A stretch of 64,000 nucleotides of DNA from positions 310,001-374,000 of the forward strand of contig JBJLAO010000004.1 in the NCBI GenBank assembly GCA_045568635.1, in the 5' to 3' direction. A program made the position numbers and the translations under genes. The DNA is from MedAcidi-G1 sp000817085. GTDB taxonomy: Bacteria > Actinomycetota > Acidimicrobiia > Acidimicrobiales > MedAcidi-G1. This document shows positions 51,281 through 59,985 of the stretch, in pieces. The notes below the pieces were generated by a model. The model searched no databases, had not been told where the DNA came from, and saw only the letters and a list, made by a program, of their open reading frames with translations. Position 1 is the stretch's first letter, and each line of letters begins with the position of its first letter.

Positions 51281-52381
51281 TTATCGGCGCTTCTTACGGG
51301 GTCTAGGAGGAATTGATCCAGAGTTCTGCATGGGAGTGGGGCGCCCTCGAGCCGGACCTCGAACCCCTTCGATACGTTCTTTTTTCTTCAAGTCTGGTTT
51401 AGACGCTTCTTGCCTCTCAATTTTTCGAACTGTCTCAAACTTAATTCCCTTTTGTTCAAGCCTATTTCTTACCTGCTGCCATCTTTCCTCTCGTTCCTTG
51501 AGTAAAGAAACTAACGAGGACGCTAGAAAAATCGAAGAATATGAACCAACCAATATCCCAACCAATAATGCAACACTAAATTCCTGCAAAGTAGTTGCAC
51601 CCATTATGAAAGCACCGATTACAAGCAATGAAAGCACAGGTAGAGCTGAAGAAATACTCGTATTTATCGACCTCATTGCCACTCTGTTAAGTGCTAAATT
51701 CATCATCTCTGTATATGAATATTTTTCGGTAGCACCCAATCTTCCTGTGATCTCTCTGACTTTGTCATAAACAACAATTGTGTCGTACAAGGAATACCCC
51801 ATGATTGTGAGGAAGGCAACCACTGTGGCAGGAGTTATTTCAAATTGGAAAAATGAGTAGACACCAACACTTATAATAATGTCGTGCACTACTGCTACTA
51901 ACGCTCCAAGCGCCATTTTCCATTCAAGACGGATCGTAAGGTACATGGCTACTACAACAAAAAATACAAGTAATGCTTTTATAGCTTTATTTGTTACGTC
52001 CGATCCCCAAGTTGGACCAACCTGTTCAAATGTCTCAACCTCGCCTATTTCATTTTCTAGCAATTCCCGAAGTTCATTAGCTTTTTGAGAGTCATCTATA
52101 TCAGATCTAATCCGGATAATATCATCACCTACTTTCTGCACTCTCGAATCAGCTGCTCCAACACTTGAAAGAACCTCTCTGGTTTCAGGAACAGTCGCGC
52201 TCGAAGAACGGACTTCGTAAGAAGTCCCTCCCTCGAAGTCAAGCCCTAAATTAAGACCACGAAATGCGAAAGAACCTATTCCTATAATCAAAACAACCAT
52301 TGAAGCGATGAAAGCTCGCTTCCATAAATTTGGAAAGTTCACAGGGTTTTCCCCTAAGTAGAGACTCTTCAAAGTTTTCAT
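51281..52381 (-). CDS. secF: Protein translocase subunit SecF
   Basis: 366 aa with six predicted membrane helices and the SecD/SecF signature GLNLGLDFEGGTSYEVR in the first periplasmic segment. It helps SecYEG pull proteins out using the proton gradient. The C-terminus after about residue 310 is a long basic, Pro/Arg-rich cytosolic tail (RGPARGRPTPMQNSGSIPPR). The ATG overlaps the secD stop by 4 bp. Confidence 0.96.
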   Translation of the reverse strand: MKTLKSLYLGENPVNFPNLWKRAFIASMVVLIIGIGSFAFRGLNLGLDFEGGTSYEVRSSSATVPETREVLSSVGAADSRVQKVGDDIIRIRSDIDDSQKANELRELLENEIGEVETFEQVGPTWGSDVTNKAIKALLVFFVVVAMYLTIRLEWKMALGALVAVVHDIIISVGVYSFFQFEITPATVVAFLTIMGYSLYDTIVVYDKVREITGRLGATEKYSYTEMMNLALNRVAMRSINTSISSALPVLSLLVIGAFIMGATTLQEFSVALLVGILVGSYSSIFLASSLVSLLKEREERWQQVRNRLEQKGIKFETVRKIERQEASKPDLKKKERIEGVRGPARGRPTPMQNSGSIPPRPRKKRR

Positions 52382-53892
52382 ATCGTCTCCACCAGCGGTG
52401 AGCTAACTTTTGATCTTGATTCATTTACCGCCCCAATAGCTGGTAGCCCAAACCTTTTAGGATGATTTGCGAACCAGTCAGTTTTGGCAAGCACTTTTAC
52501 GATTGGTCCCATAAAGAAATACGTTGCCACTAAGTCAAGTAAAGTCGCTAGACCTAGGTAAAAAGCAAAACCCTTAACAGCACCAACTGTGAGCCACCAA
52601 AGCAAAATTGCTCCTATCAATGAAGCCATATCCGCTTTCACTATGGTAGAAAAAGCAATTGGGAAAGCTCGATCAACAGATGAGCGAGCTGTTCGTCCAT
52701 CAAGTACATCATCTTTCAGGTGTTCAAAATAAACTATGTTCGAATCAACTGAGACTCCTATTGCAACAATTATTCCTGTTATACCAGCGAGTGTCAGGGC
52801 AAGCCCTTCTTGCGTGCCTAAATGAGCCACTATCGCCCATAAAAGCGCCCCTGAAACCAACAAGCTCGATAACGCCACTAAACCAAGAAGCCTGTAATAA
52901 AACAGCATGAAAAGAGCCACAAGAGCAAGCCCTATAATCCCAGCTTTGACTCCTGCATCGAGTGAATCCTCTCCTATCGTTGCTGATACAATTTGAGTGT
53001 TTTCCGCTTCCAACTCAACTGGAAGAGAACCGTATCTCAATGCTAAGGCAACATTTTCAGCTTCTTCTTTTTCATAATCCCCTGAGATCACAATTGCGTC
53101 TCTTTGAAATTCAGGAGCCCTGATTTGTGGTGCTGTAATGATTTTTCCATCTAAGACAATCGCTAAACGACCATTTGTGAATCCTGGGAGTTGTGGACAT
53201 GACTCTGACCCGAAATAACATTGTGTGGAAACTGAATTGAAAGCTTGAATGCCGTTCTGACCAGCTTTAAGAGCAAGACTTATTTGCCACTGATAGTCGA
53301 AGAAATCCGCTCCTGCATCACTAAGTGCATCACCTGTTAACACACTTGGACCCAAAAGGTATCTCGCTCCTGGATCATCCTGTGAGCTTAAAACCACAAA
53401 ATTATTGGCTTGGTCAGCTTCCTTTGGAGTTAATCCACTAATACCGGTAACTGGTTCTACTTCTCCGTTTATTCCTCCGGCGCAAGATGCTAGAGGAGCA
53501 GCCTCATAGTTTTTGCCTTTATTTTCTGTGTTCAGATTCCCTGTAGAAGAAAATACATTGCAAACAGGACGGAATCGCATTTCAGCTGTCGTCCCAACTA
53601 ATTGGAGTGCTCTATCTTGATCTTTGACACCCGGCAGCGATACCATCACTCCACCTGCTATACGCGATATTTCCGGTTCTGCTACTCCTAGACCATCAAC
53701 CCGGTTACGGATTATTTCCACAGTCTGATCAAGCATGACTTCATCTGCAGGTTGGGTGGCAATGAGTCGAACAGAAACTCCCCCCTGAAGGTCAAGACCT
53801 AGAAGAGGTTCATTCTCCCAAAGTACTGTTCCTGCTATTGAAGCAACAGTTATTGTAAGAATCCCTATGAGGAGAGTTAGTTGTCGACGCAT
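52378..53892 (-). CDS. secD: Protein translocase subunit SecD
   Basis: 504 aa partner of SecF. The first helix is followed by PLLGLDLQGGVSVRLIA, with a large external domain to about residue 310 (FRPVCNVFSSTG and a Cys pair in CYFGSESCPQ). Five more helices follow, with GITGIIVAIGVSVDSNIVYFE in the channel-like part. It is 18 bp after yajC; AGG lies 9 nt upstream of the ATG. Confidence 0.96.
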   Translation of the reverse strand: MRRQLTLLIGILTITVASIAGTVLWENEPLLGLDLQGGVSVRLIATQPADEVMLDQTVEIIRNRVDGLGVAEPEISRIAGGVMVSLPGVKDQDRALQLVGTTAEMRFRPVCNVFSSTGNLNTENKGKNYEAAPLASCAGGINGEVEPVTGISGLTPKEADQANNFVVLSSQDDPGARYLLGPSVLTGDALSDAGADFFDYQWQISLALKAGQNGIQAFNSVSTQCYFGSESCPQLPGFTNGRLAIVLDGKIITAPQIRAPEFQRDAIVISGDYEKEEAENVALALRYGSLPVELEAENTQIVSATIGEDSLDAGVKAGIIGLALVALFMLFYYRLLGLVALSSLLVSGALLWAIVAHLGTQEGLALTLAGITGIIVAIGVSVDSNIVYFEHLKDDVLDGRTARSSVDRAFPIAFSTIVKADMASLIGAILLWWLTVGAVKGFAFYLGLATLLDLVATYFFMGPIVKVLAKTDWFANHPKRFGLPAIGAVNESRSKVSSPLVETI

Positions 53893-53910
53893 TTTATTTG
53901 CCTGTAGGAA

Positions 53911-54207
53911 TTAGTCGATGGGGCTCGAGTCCTCTGAAGAACTCTCATCTGTATCTATTTGAAATTTTCGATCAACAGCCGTTCGGAGCACTTTCAATTC
54001 AAGATCTTGAGCGACTTCGAGCCATATCACTCCATTCTCTTCCTCAACTTCTTTAACTACACCATGGATACCTGAATTTAGTAACACTTCATCTCCTGGC
54101 GCTAAAGAACGCACCAGAGCTTGCTGCTCTTTAGCGCGTTTTTGCTGGGGACGTATAAGAAACATATACATCAACAACATGATTACTATGAGTGGCAAAA
54201 ATGACAT
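53911..54207 (-). CDS. yajC: Sec translocon accessory protein YajC
   Basis: 98 aa. One N-terminal membrane helix (LPLIVIMLLMYMFLI) is followed by RPQQKRAKEQQALVRSLAPG and the small beta domain GDEVLLNSGIHGVVKEV. An acidic tail ends the protein. It is first in yajC-secD-secF. The 79 bp upstream of it contains a 12 bp perfect palindrome (54268-54279). Confidence 0.94.
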   Translation of the reverse strand: MSFLPLIVIMLLMYMFLIRPQQKRAKEQQALVRSLAPGDEVLLNSGIHGVVKEVEEENGVIWLEVAQDLELKVLRTAVDRKFQIDTDESSSEDSSPID

Positions 54208-54267
54208 TTGGTCTCTCTAATTTAGGGGATATTTACACTCAATATCTTACGCCGAGTGAGGATACTA

Positions 54268-54279
54268 AAGTTCGAACTT
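54268..54279. promoter_or_regulatory. 12 bp perfect palindrome upstream of yajC
   Basis: AAGTTCGAACTT is self-complementary over all 12 bases and lies about 60 bp before the yajC ATG, at the 3' end of tgt's neighbour gap. The core GTTCGAAC is operator-like, but it does not have the spaced TCGAAC-N4-GTTCGA form of the mycobacterial SOS box. The binding protein is unknown. Confidence 0.4.
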
Positions 54280-54286
54280 GCTGACT

Positions 54287-55396
54287 TCAAGACCAAATAT
54301 CTAAAGTTTCTTTCCGAAAGTTGTCAAATTCATTCTCATTTATAGAAGTTCTCATCCGTTCAACGAAGTTAAAAAGCCATGCAAGATTATGTAAAGTCAA
54401 AATACGTGCTCCGGTCGGTTCATCTGTAGCCATTAGATGCCGTAAATACGATCTCGACCAATGATTTCCAGGACTTTGTGGAAATCCTGGATCAAGAGGT
54501 TTGTCGTCTTTTGCAAAACGCGCATTCCCAATATTGATTCTTCCCTCTGAAGTTAAAACAGTACCGTGTCGGGCTAAACGGGTTGGCAAAACACAATCAA
54601 ACATGTCTACTCCCCTTTCAACGACATTCACTAAGCCAACCGGATCACCTAACCCCATGAAGTATCGTGGTTGACTTTCAGGGATCAAATCAGTTACTAC
54701 TGAGACTGAATCAAGCATTTCATCTCTACCCTCACCAACACTCAATCCTCCTATGGCATAACCATCAAAACCGATTTCTAAAGTACGTCGCGCACTTTCA
54801 ATTCTTAATGCAGAATTAATTCCTCCCTGAACTATTCCGAACTGACTTTGCCGGGAGGAAGCGTCAGGATGATCGATAAAAGTTTTTCTTCCTCTTTCAG
54901 CCCATGCGGCAGTCATTTCTACAGACTCTTTTATAGTCTCTTCTGGTGCTGGCAAAGCCGGACATATATCTAAAACCATTTGGATGTCCGCACCGATATC
55001 AGCTTGTATCTCAGCAGAACTTTCTGGTGTTAATTTATGAAAAGAACCATCGTAAACGGATCTAAACGTCGCTCCCTCTTCATCTATTTTTGGAGCAAGT
55101 GAAAATATCTGGTACCCACCTGAGTCGGTTAATGTTAAACCTTTCCAATTCGCAAACGAGCCGATACCGCCGGCATTTTTCACTATTTCTGCGCCTGGCC
55201 TGAGCATTAAATGGTAAGTATTCGCTAAAACTACCTGAGCTCCTAGGTCTTTTAAATCCAAGGAAGATAAATGTCTAACGGAGCCCCTTGTCCCCACGGG
55301 CATGAAGCAAGGGGTCTTGAAAGAGCCAGTTGCAAGTCTTACAATACCTGTTCTTGCTTCTCCGTCTTTATTTTCTAAATCAAAATCAGCTCTCAT
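54287..55396 (-). CDS. tgt: Queuine tRNA-ribosyltransferase without zinc cysteines
   Basis: 369 aa TIM-barrel enzyme placing preQ1 in tRNA anticodons. The active Asp pair is present: LTDSGGYQIFSL and MFDCVLPTRLARHGT. FGIVQGG and IGGLSVGEG are also conserved. The usual zinc motif LDPxCxCxxC reads LDPGFPQSPGNHWSRSYL: all three Cys are gone while the spacing and the later His (LTLHNL) remain. Catalysis may survive, but the zinc site does not. The ATG overlaps the queA stop by one base. Confidence 0.94.
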   Translation of the reverse strand: MRADFDLENKDGEARTGIVRLATGSFKTPCFMPVGTRGSVRHLSSLDLKDLGAQVVLANTYHLMLRPGAEIVKNAGGIGSFANWKGLTLTDSGGYQIFSLAPKIDEEGATFRSVYDGSFHKLTPESSAEIQADIGADIQMVLDICPALPAPEETIKESVEMTAAWAERGRKTFIDHPDASSRQSQFGIVQGGINSALRIESARRTLEIGFDGYAIGGLSVGEGRDEMLDSVSVVTDLIPESQPRYFMGLGDPVGLVNVVERGVDMFDCVLPTRLARHGTVLTSEGRINIGNARFAKDDKPLDPGFPQSPGNHWSRSYLRHLMATDEPTGARILTLHNLAWLFNFVERMRTSINENEFDNFRKETLDIWS

Positions 55397-56412
55397 TAGT
55401 GACCAGCATAGTTACCGAGAAATTGCCTTTGCACAAGCATCGCATCCCCAAAAGAAAGAAATCTGTAATTTTCATGTAGTGCCTCTCTATACAGAGATTG
55501 CCATCTTTCCCCTAAGAACGCGTCGAGCATTACAAGCAAAGTTGATCTTGGGAGATGAAAATTAGTTAAAAGGAGGTCAACAATTTTGAAATCAAAGGGT
55601 CGTTTTATAAAAATATTAGTTCTTCCTTCTAATTTACCTAATGCTGCTGTTTCAAGAGCTCTTACTGTTGTCGTACCTACTGCTATCACTCTCTCAGCTT
55701 GTGCGCATGCTTCAATGACATTTTCAGGCACATTGTAAAACTCAGAATGCATTTTATGGTCATCAATATTTTGTGAATTTAGAGGTCGGAACGTATCTAA
55801 TCCAACTACAAGTTCCAAAAATTCTATTTTTGCACCTTTTTCAATACATCTGTCGAGCAATTCTTTGGTCATGTGAAGTCCTGCAGTCGGGGCTGCAGCA
55901 GATTTTGCTTTTTCGCTATAAACAGTTTGATATCTATCTCTGTCTTCTAGTTTTGTTTTTATATATGGAGGAAGGGGCATTTCTCCATATTTCTCGATTG
56001 TCGGAATAAATTCTCCTTTTACGTCTAAACGAACTTTCCTTAATCCCTCTCCAAGATCATCTTCTACTTCAATTTCAAAATCTTCACCAAGTTTAAAAAC
56101 AGTTCCATGATCTATTTTTCGGCTTGGTTTAACCAATGCTTCCCATTGATTTTCTTTTCCAGTTTCTTCTAATAAAAGAATCTCTACTTTTCCACCAGTT
56201 GGTTTATGTGTGTGGAAACGTGCAGGCAGGACTCTCGTGTTGTTCATTACGATCAAGTCACCTGGTTTTATAATTTCGGGAAAGTCCAAAATTCTTGAGT
56301 GCCGGATCTGGTTTTCTATATCTATCAGTAGGCGCGAGTCTGTCCTAATCGGCAATGGCTCCTGCGCTATTGCAGAGTCAGGAAGGTCGTAGTCAAACTC
56401 GTTAAGATGCAT
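55396..56412 (-). CDS. queA: S-adenosylmethionine:tRNA ribosyltransferase-isomerase
   Basis: 338 aa enzyme adding the epoxy-cyclopentane ring in queuosine synthesis. FDYDLPDSAIAQEPLPIR opens the protein. APTAGLHMTKELLD, GLDTFRPL and TNFHLPRSTLLVML are conserved family segments. It pairs with tgt, while the preQ1-making genes are not in this window. No Shine-Dalgarno is seen; TAAAAT lies 8 nt before the ATG. Confidence 0.96.
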   Translation of the reverse strand: MHLNEFDYDLPDSAIAQEPLPIRTDSRLLIDIENQIRHSRILDFPEIIKPGDLIVMNNTRVLPARFHTHKPTGGKVEILLLEETGKENQWEALVKPSRKIDHGTVFKLGEDFEIEVEDDLGEGLRKVRLDVKGEFIPTIEKYGEMPLPPYIKTKLEDRDRYQTVYSEKAKSAAAPTAGLHMTKELLDRCIEKGAKIEFLELVVGLDTFRPLNSQNIDDHKMHSEFYNVPENVIEACAQAERVIAVGTTTVRALETAALGKLEGRTNIFIKRPFDFKIVDLLLTNFHLPRSTLLVMLDAFLGERWQSLYREALHENYRFLSFGDAMLVQRQFLGNYAGH

Positions 56413-56445
56413 TGATCATTATTTTAGAAGGTTTTGATTTCTTTA

Positions 56446-57471
56446 TCAGTTGCCAAATAATGACTGTTTTTTATTCGTTGGGACGCTTAACCCTAAATGT
56501 TCATAAGCGGTCGCTGTCGCCACTCTGCCTTTGGGAGTTCTAATGAGTAAGCCTTGTTGAATCAAATATGGTTCGTAAACATCCTCAACAGTATCTTCTG
56601 GTTCGCTAACACTGATGGCTAGCGTTTTAATGCCAACTGGTCCCCCAGAAAATTTTTCACATAAAGAAATCAAAATAGCCCTTGAAGCCTTATCCAAGCC
56701 AAGATCGTCAACTCCAAAAAATGTAAGGCCATCACGTGCTACATCTCCATTGATTTTTCCTTCTCTCTCAACTTGAGCGAAGTCACGCACCTGTCTTAAT
56801 AGTCGATTTGCAATTCTGGGAGTACCTCTCGAGCGTTTAGCTATTTCAGCGGCTCCATCAACATCTATATCAACTTCAAGTATTCCAGCAGTTCTCTGGA
56901 CTATTGACTGTAATTCTTCAGATTCGTAATAATCCAACCTTGCCGTAAGCCCAAATCTGTCGCGTAGCGGCCCAGTAATAAGTCCCGTACGAGTTGTAGC
57001 CCCAACCAGGGTAAACGGTGGTAAATCAAGTCTGATTGAACGTGCTGCGGGTCCTTTACCCAAGACGATATCTAGTTCAAAATCTTCCATAGCTGGATAC
57101 AAAACCTCTTCTACGGCTCTTGCAAGTCTGTGAATTTCGTCGATGAACAGAACGTCACCTATTTCTAGTTTTGTCAAAATAGATGCCAAGTCACCTGCTC
57201 TTTCGAGAGCCGGACCAGAAGTGATATGAAGTTCAGCTCCCATTTCCATAGCGACAATATGAGCTAATGTTGTTTTACCTAGTCCCGGAGGGCCAGCGAA
57301 AAGAAAATGGTCTGAAGGCTGCTCGCGTTCTCTTGCCGCTTCTAACATCACTCTCAAGTGACCTTTCAATTCAGTCTGACCAACGAACTCAGCTAGACCT
57401 TTGGGTCGCAGGCCGACTTCTATTTCACTTTCTATCGGTTCTTTGTTGGGGGAAAGTAACTCTTCACGCAT
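56446..57471 (-). CDS. ruvB: Holliday junction branch migration ATPase RuvB
   Basis: 341 aa. LFAGPPGLGKTTLAHIVAME is Walker A, FIDEIHRLARAVEE Walker B, LVGATTRTGLITGPLRDRF sensor 1 with the Arg finger. A winged-helix C-domain ends with PYLIQQGLLIRTPKGR. The motor acts with RuvA, encoded 8 bp upstream. AAGG lies 7 nt before the ATG. Confidence 0.98.
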   Translation of the reverse strand: MREELLSPNKEPIESEIEVGLRPKGLAEFVGQTELKGHLRVMLEAAREREQPSDHFLFAGPPGLGKTTLAHIVAMEMGAELHITSGPALERAGDLASILTKLEIGDVLFIDEIHRLARAVEEVLYPAMEDFELDIVLGKGPAARSIRLDLPPFTLVGATTRTGLITGPLRDRFGLTARLDYYESEELQSIVQRTAGILEVDIDVDGAAEIAKRSRGTPRIANRLLRQVRDFAQVEREGKINGDVARDGLTFFGVDDLGLDKASRAILISLCEKFSGGPVGIKTLAISVSEPEDTVEDVYEPYLIQQGLLIRTPKGRVATATAYEHLGLSVPTNKKQSLFGN

Positions 57472-57479
57472 AATCGACC

Positions 57480-58082
57480 TTAAGCAGTAGCTAGTTTCTG
57501 GAGGGCTTCTCGGAGTAAAATAGAGGAATCATCACCAGCAAGATCGCCTAAAACTGAACGTATCTCGTCTGATGAATAACCAAGTCCATCTAGAGCTTCT
57601 TGCACCTCTAATATCGCCGATCTTCCGATCCCTGAATTATCAGTTCCGAGAGATATTCCTTCAATTGGCATTTTCAAAACACTTTTTAATTCGACTAAAA
57701 GTCTCGTTGCTGTTTTTTTACCTACTCCAGGCACCAAACAGAGAGAAGAAATGTCTTCATTATTAACTACTTGAAATAGCTCGTTTGGACCATGTACACC
57801 TAAAACCGCTAGTGCCAAAGAGGGTCCCACTCCATGAGCTGTTAGAAGTGCTTCGAAGCAGATTCTTTCGGAGCGATCTAAAAATCCGTAAAGAGCTTGA
57901 TCTGCTTCTCTAATCAAATGATACGTATATACAAATACTTCGCTTCCTTCTTCTCCAATTTTTACAGCAGTCGTGGGTGTAACAATAATCCGGTAACCGA
58001 TTCCTGCAGTCTCGATGAGAATTTCGCCTTTTTCTCCTTCGGAGAAACGCTCTAAAAGCAAACCTCTAATCGAACCAATCAT
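57480..58082 (-). CDS. ruvA: Holliday junction-binding protein RuvA
   Basis: 200 aa. The OB domain (1-63), HhH pairs near VGPSLALAVLGV and VPGVGKKTATRLLVELK, and a flexible linker to the C-terminal RuvB-binding domain from about 145 (AILEVQEALDGLGYSSDEI) are all present. The ATG overlaps the ruvC stop as ATGA, so ruvC-ruvA-ruvB form one unit. Confidence 0.97.
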   Translation of the reverse strand: MIGSIRGLLLERFSEGEKGEILIETAGIGYRIIVTPTTAVKIGEEGSEVFVYTYHLIREADQALYGFLDRSERICFEALLTAHGVGPSLALAVLGVHGPNELFQVVNNEDISSLCLVPGVGKKTATRLLVELKSVLKMPIEGISLGTDNSGIGRSAILEVQEALDGLGYSSDEIRSVLGDLAGDDSSILLREALQKLATA

Positions 58083-58573
58083 CCTGCTGCAGCCTTATAT
58101 TGTCCTGGAATCATTGCTAAATGACACAAAGCTATTGCGACTGCATCGGCCGCATCTACAGGTTTTAAGGGCGAATTGATTTTGAGCAGCGTCTGGACCA
58201 TCGCTTCTATTTGACCTTTTCCAGCACCTCCCCAACCTGCGACAGCTAATTTTACCTCATTAGGTGAGTACAAAGTTACTGAGCAGCCTGAGGCTGCGCC
58301 TTCTGCCATAATCACACCTGAAGCGTGACTAGTTTGCATGGCAGTCTTAGCATTTACTTGAAATAGAACTCTCTCAACAGCAATCGCATCTGGTTTTTGT
58401 TCCTCGATAAGAGTACGAATATCGTATTGTAGATCAGCCAGACGCTTAGCAAGCTCTTCATTCGGATCCGTTCTAATTACTCCTGCAGCCTCTGCAGTAA
58501 GTTGGCGTCCTTCTTTTCTTACTAACCCATAGCCACAACGTGACAAACCCGGATCTACTCCCAAAACGAACAC
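58079..58573 (-). CDS. ruvC: Crossover junction endodeoxyribonuclease RuvC
   Basis: 164 aa resolvase. VLGVDPGLSRCGYG has catalytic Asp 1, AVERVLFQVNAKTAMQ the Glu and VDAADAVAIALCH the last Asp pair, so all four acids are there. The GTG start at 58573 lacks a Shine-Dalgarno; TACAAT lies 7 nt before it. An 11 bp inverted repeat just upstream (58591-58601) could serve regulation. Confidence 0.97.
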   Translation of the reverse strand: MFVLGVDPGLSRCGYGLVRKEGRQLTAEAAGVIRTDPNEELAKRLADLQYDIRTLIEEQKPDAIAVERVLFQVNAKTAMQTSHASGVIMAEGAASGCSVTLYSPNEVKLAVAGWGGAGKGQIEAMVQTLLKINSPLKPVDAADAVAIALCHLAMIPGQYKAAAG

Positions 58574-58580
58574 ATGTACG

Positions 58581-58586
58581 ATTGTA
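58581..58586 (-). promoter_or_regulatory. Leaderless -10 before ruvC
   Basis: TACAAT (five of six to TATAAT), then seven bases and the GTG of ruvC. It is the best-matching -10 of the leaderless set after argC. Confidence 0.55.
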
Positions 58587-58590
58587 TCTG

Positions 58591-58601
58591 AACCTCAGGT
58601 T
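58591..58601. promoter_or_regulatory. Inverted repeat at the ruvC promoter
   Basis: AACCTCAGGTT, perfect around one central base, lies 4 bp upstream of the ruvC -10, an operator position. It has AAC-N5-GTT arms, near to but not the same as the known actinobacterial LexA pattern GAAC-N4-GTTC. SOS control is a guess. Confidence 0.35.
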
Positions 58602-58631
58602 AGATGTGTGGTTATTGCAAACTTCCGAAAG

Positions 58632-59375
58632 CTATAGGTTTTCTAAAACCTCATCGGGTATATCAAAATTTGCATAAACATCCTGCACATCATCGTCTTC
58701 GTCAAGAAGATCTACAAGCTTCAACACCGCTTTGGCCTCTTGCGAGTCACTTACTTCAACAGTTGATGTTGCAAGCATTGTGACATCAGCATTTTCGAAA
58801 GCAATTTGGGCTTTCTCCAAAGCTTCTCTAAGTGCAGGCAAATCGCTTGGTAAGCAAGTCAATCGCCAACTCTCGCCCTCTCTGACAAGATCCTCAGCCC
58901 CCAGCTCTAGGGTTGCCTCCATAACCGCTTCTTCATCTATAGGGTTTGAAAAAATAACTATTCCTTTGCGTTCGAATTGCCAAGCAACAGATCCAGGCTC
59001 TGCTAACGAGCCCCCATTTTTTGCTAAAATTGTTCGAATTTCAGATGCGGTTCGATTCCTATTGTCAGTCAAAGTCTCTACGTAAAGAGCCACTCCATGC
59101 GGTGCGTATCCTTCGTAAGTAACACTCTCATAGGCAACTCCTTCTAATTCGCCAGTGCCTCTCTTAATTGCCCTTTCAATAGTGTCAAGGGGTACTGATG
59201 AGTCACGTGCTTTTTGATACATGGTTCGCAAGGTTGGATTGGCATCAAGATCCCCTCCGCCTTGACGAGCTGCAACTTCGACCTGCTTTATCAGTTTGGC
59301 AAAAAGTTTTCCACGTTTTTTATCAGCTGCACCTTTTTTATGTTTTATGGTTGCCCATTTAGAATGGCCCGACAT
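58632..59375 (-). CDS. YebC/PmpR-family regulator
   Basis: 247 aa from ATG 59375 (MSGHSKWATIKHKKGAADKK); AGGAG lies 6 nt upstream, so the TTG one codon earlier is not needed. AKNGGSLAEPGSVAWQFERKG is the central family motif. YebC proteins act as transcription regulators or, in recent work, as ribosome-associated factors helping at proline stretches. The pdxT-yebC-ruvC order is conserved in actinobacteria. Confidence 0.94.
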   Translation of the reverse strand: MSGHSKWATIKHKKGAADKKRGKLFAKLIKQVEVAARQGGGDLDANPTLRTMYQKARDSSVPLDTIERAIKRGTGELEGVAYESVTYEGYAPHGVALYVETLTDNRNRTASEIRTILAKNGGSLAEPGSVAWQFERKGIVIFSNPIDEEAVMEATLELGAEDLVREGESWRLTCLPSDLPALREALEKAQIAFENADVTMLATSTVEVSDSQEAKAVLKLVDLLDEDDDVQDVYANFDIPDEVLENL

Positions 59376-59406
59376 CAAGTTCTCCTATTCAAAAAGCAAA
59401 GCCTCA

Positions 59407-59982
59407 TCAACTATTAGAAGCCATTTCTAAAAATTCTGCATGTATTCGATCGTCATCTGCTAACTCGGGGTGAAAAGAAGTGACGATTGTTGAATCTTGT
59501 CTACACATAACTGGTCTTCCGTTTAACTCTGCTATAACCTCTACTTTTTCACTGACATCCTCAACCAAGGGGGCTCTTATAAAAACTCCTCTGAAAGAGC
59601 TTTCGAAACCTTCTATAAAAAGATCCGATTCGAAAGAATTAATCTGCCTTCCGTAACCATTACGGCGAACTTCAATATCTATTAAATTCAATGGCTTCTG
59701 ATCACTTCTACCGTCTGCAATTTTTGATGAGAGTAGAATCATTCCTGCGCAAGTGCCCAAAATTGGCATTCCAGCAATTGAACGTTCTTGAAGGGACTCA
59801 AATATCCCAGAAGATTCAAGTAAAAAAGACATCGTTGTCGATTCACCACCGGGAATTATTAATGCTTCTGAAGAGTTAAAATCTTCAACACTTCGAACTT
59901 CTAGCGCTTCTACTCCGAGTCTTTCTAAGGCTTCTGCATGAAGCTTAAAAGCACCTTGGAGCGCCAAAACCCCAACTTTCAC
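59407..59982 (-). CDS. pdxT: Pyridoxal 5'-phosphate synthase glutaminase subunit PdxT
   Basis: 191 aa class I amidotransferase that releases ammonia for PdxS. VGVLALQGAFKLHAEAL starts the protein, IPGGESTTMSFLLE is the oxyanion region, GTCAGMILLS has the nucleophile Cys and SFHPELADD the His/Glu pair. The start is GTG, 3 bp after the pdxS stop. Confidence 0.97.
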   Translation of the reverse strand: MKVGVLALQGAFKLHAEALERLGVEALEVRSVEDFNSSEALIIPGGESTTMSFLLESSGIFESLQERSIAGMPILGTCAGMILLSSKIADGRSDQKPLNLIDIEVRRNGYGRQINSFESDLFIEGFESSFRGVFIRAPLVEDVSEKVEVIAELNGRPVMCRQDSTIVTSFHPELADDDRIHAEFLEMASNS

Positions 59983-59985
59983 TCT

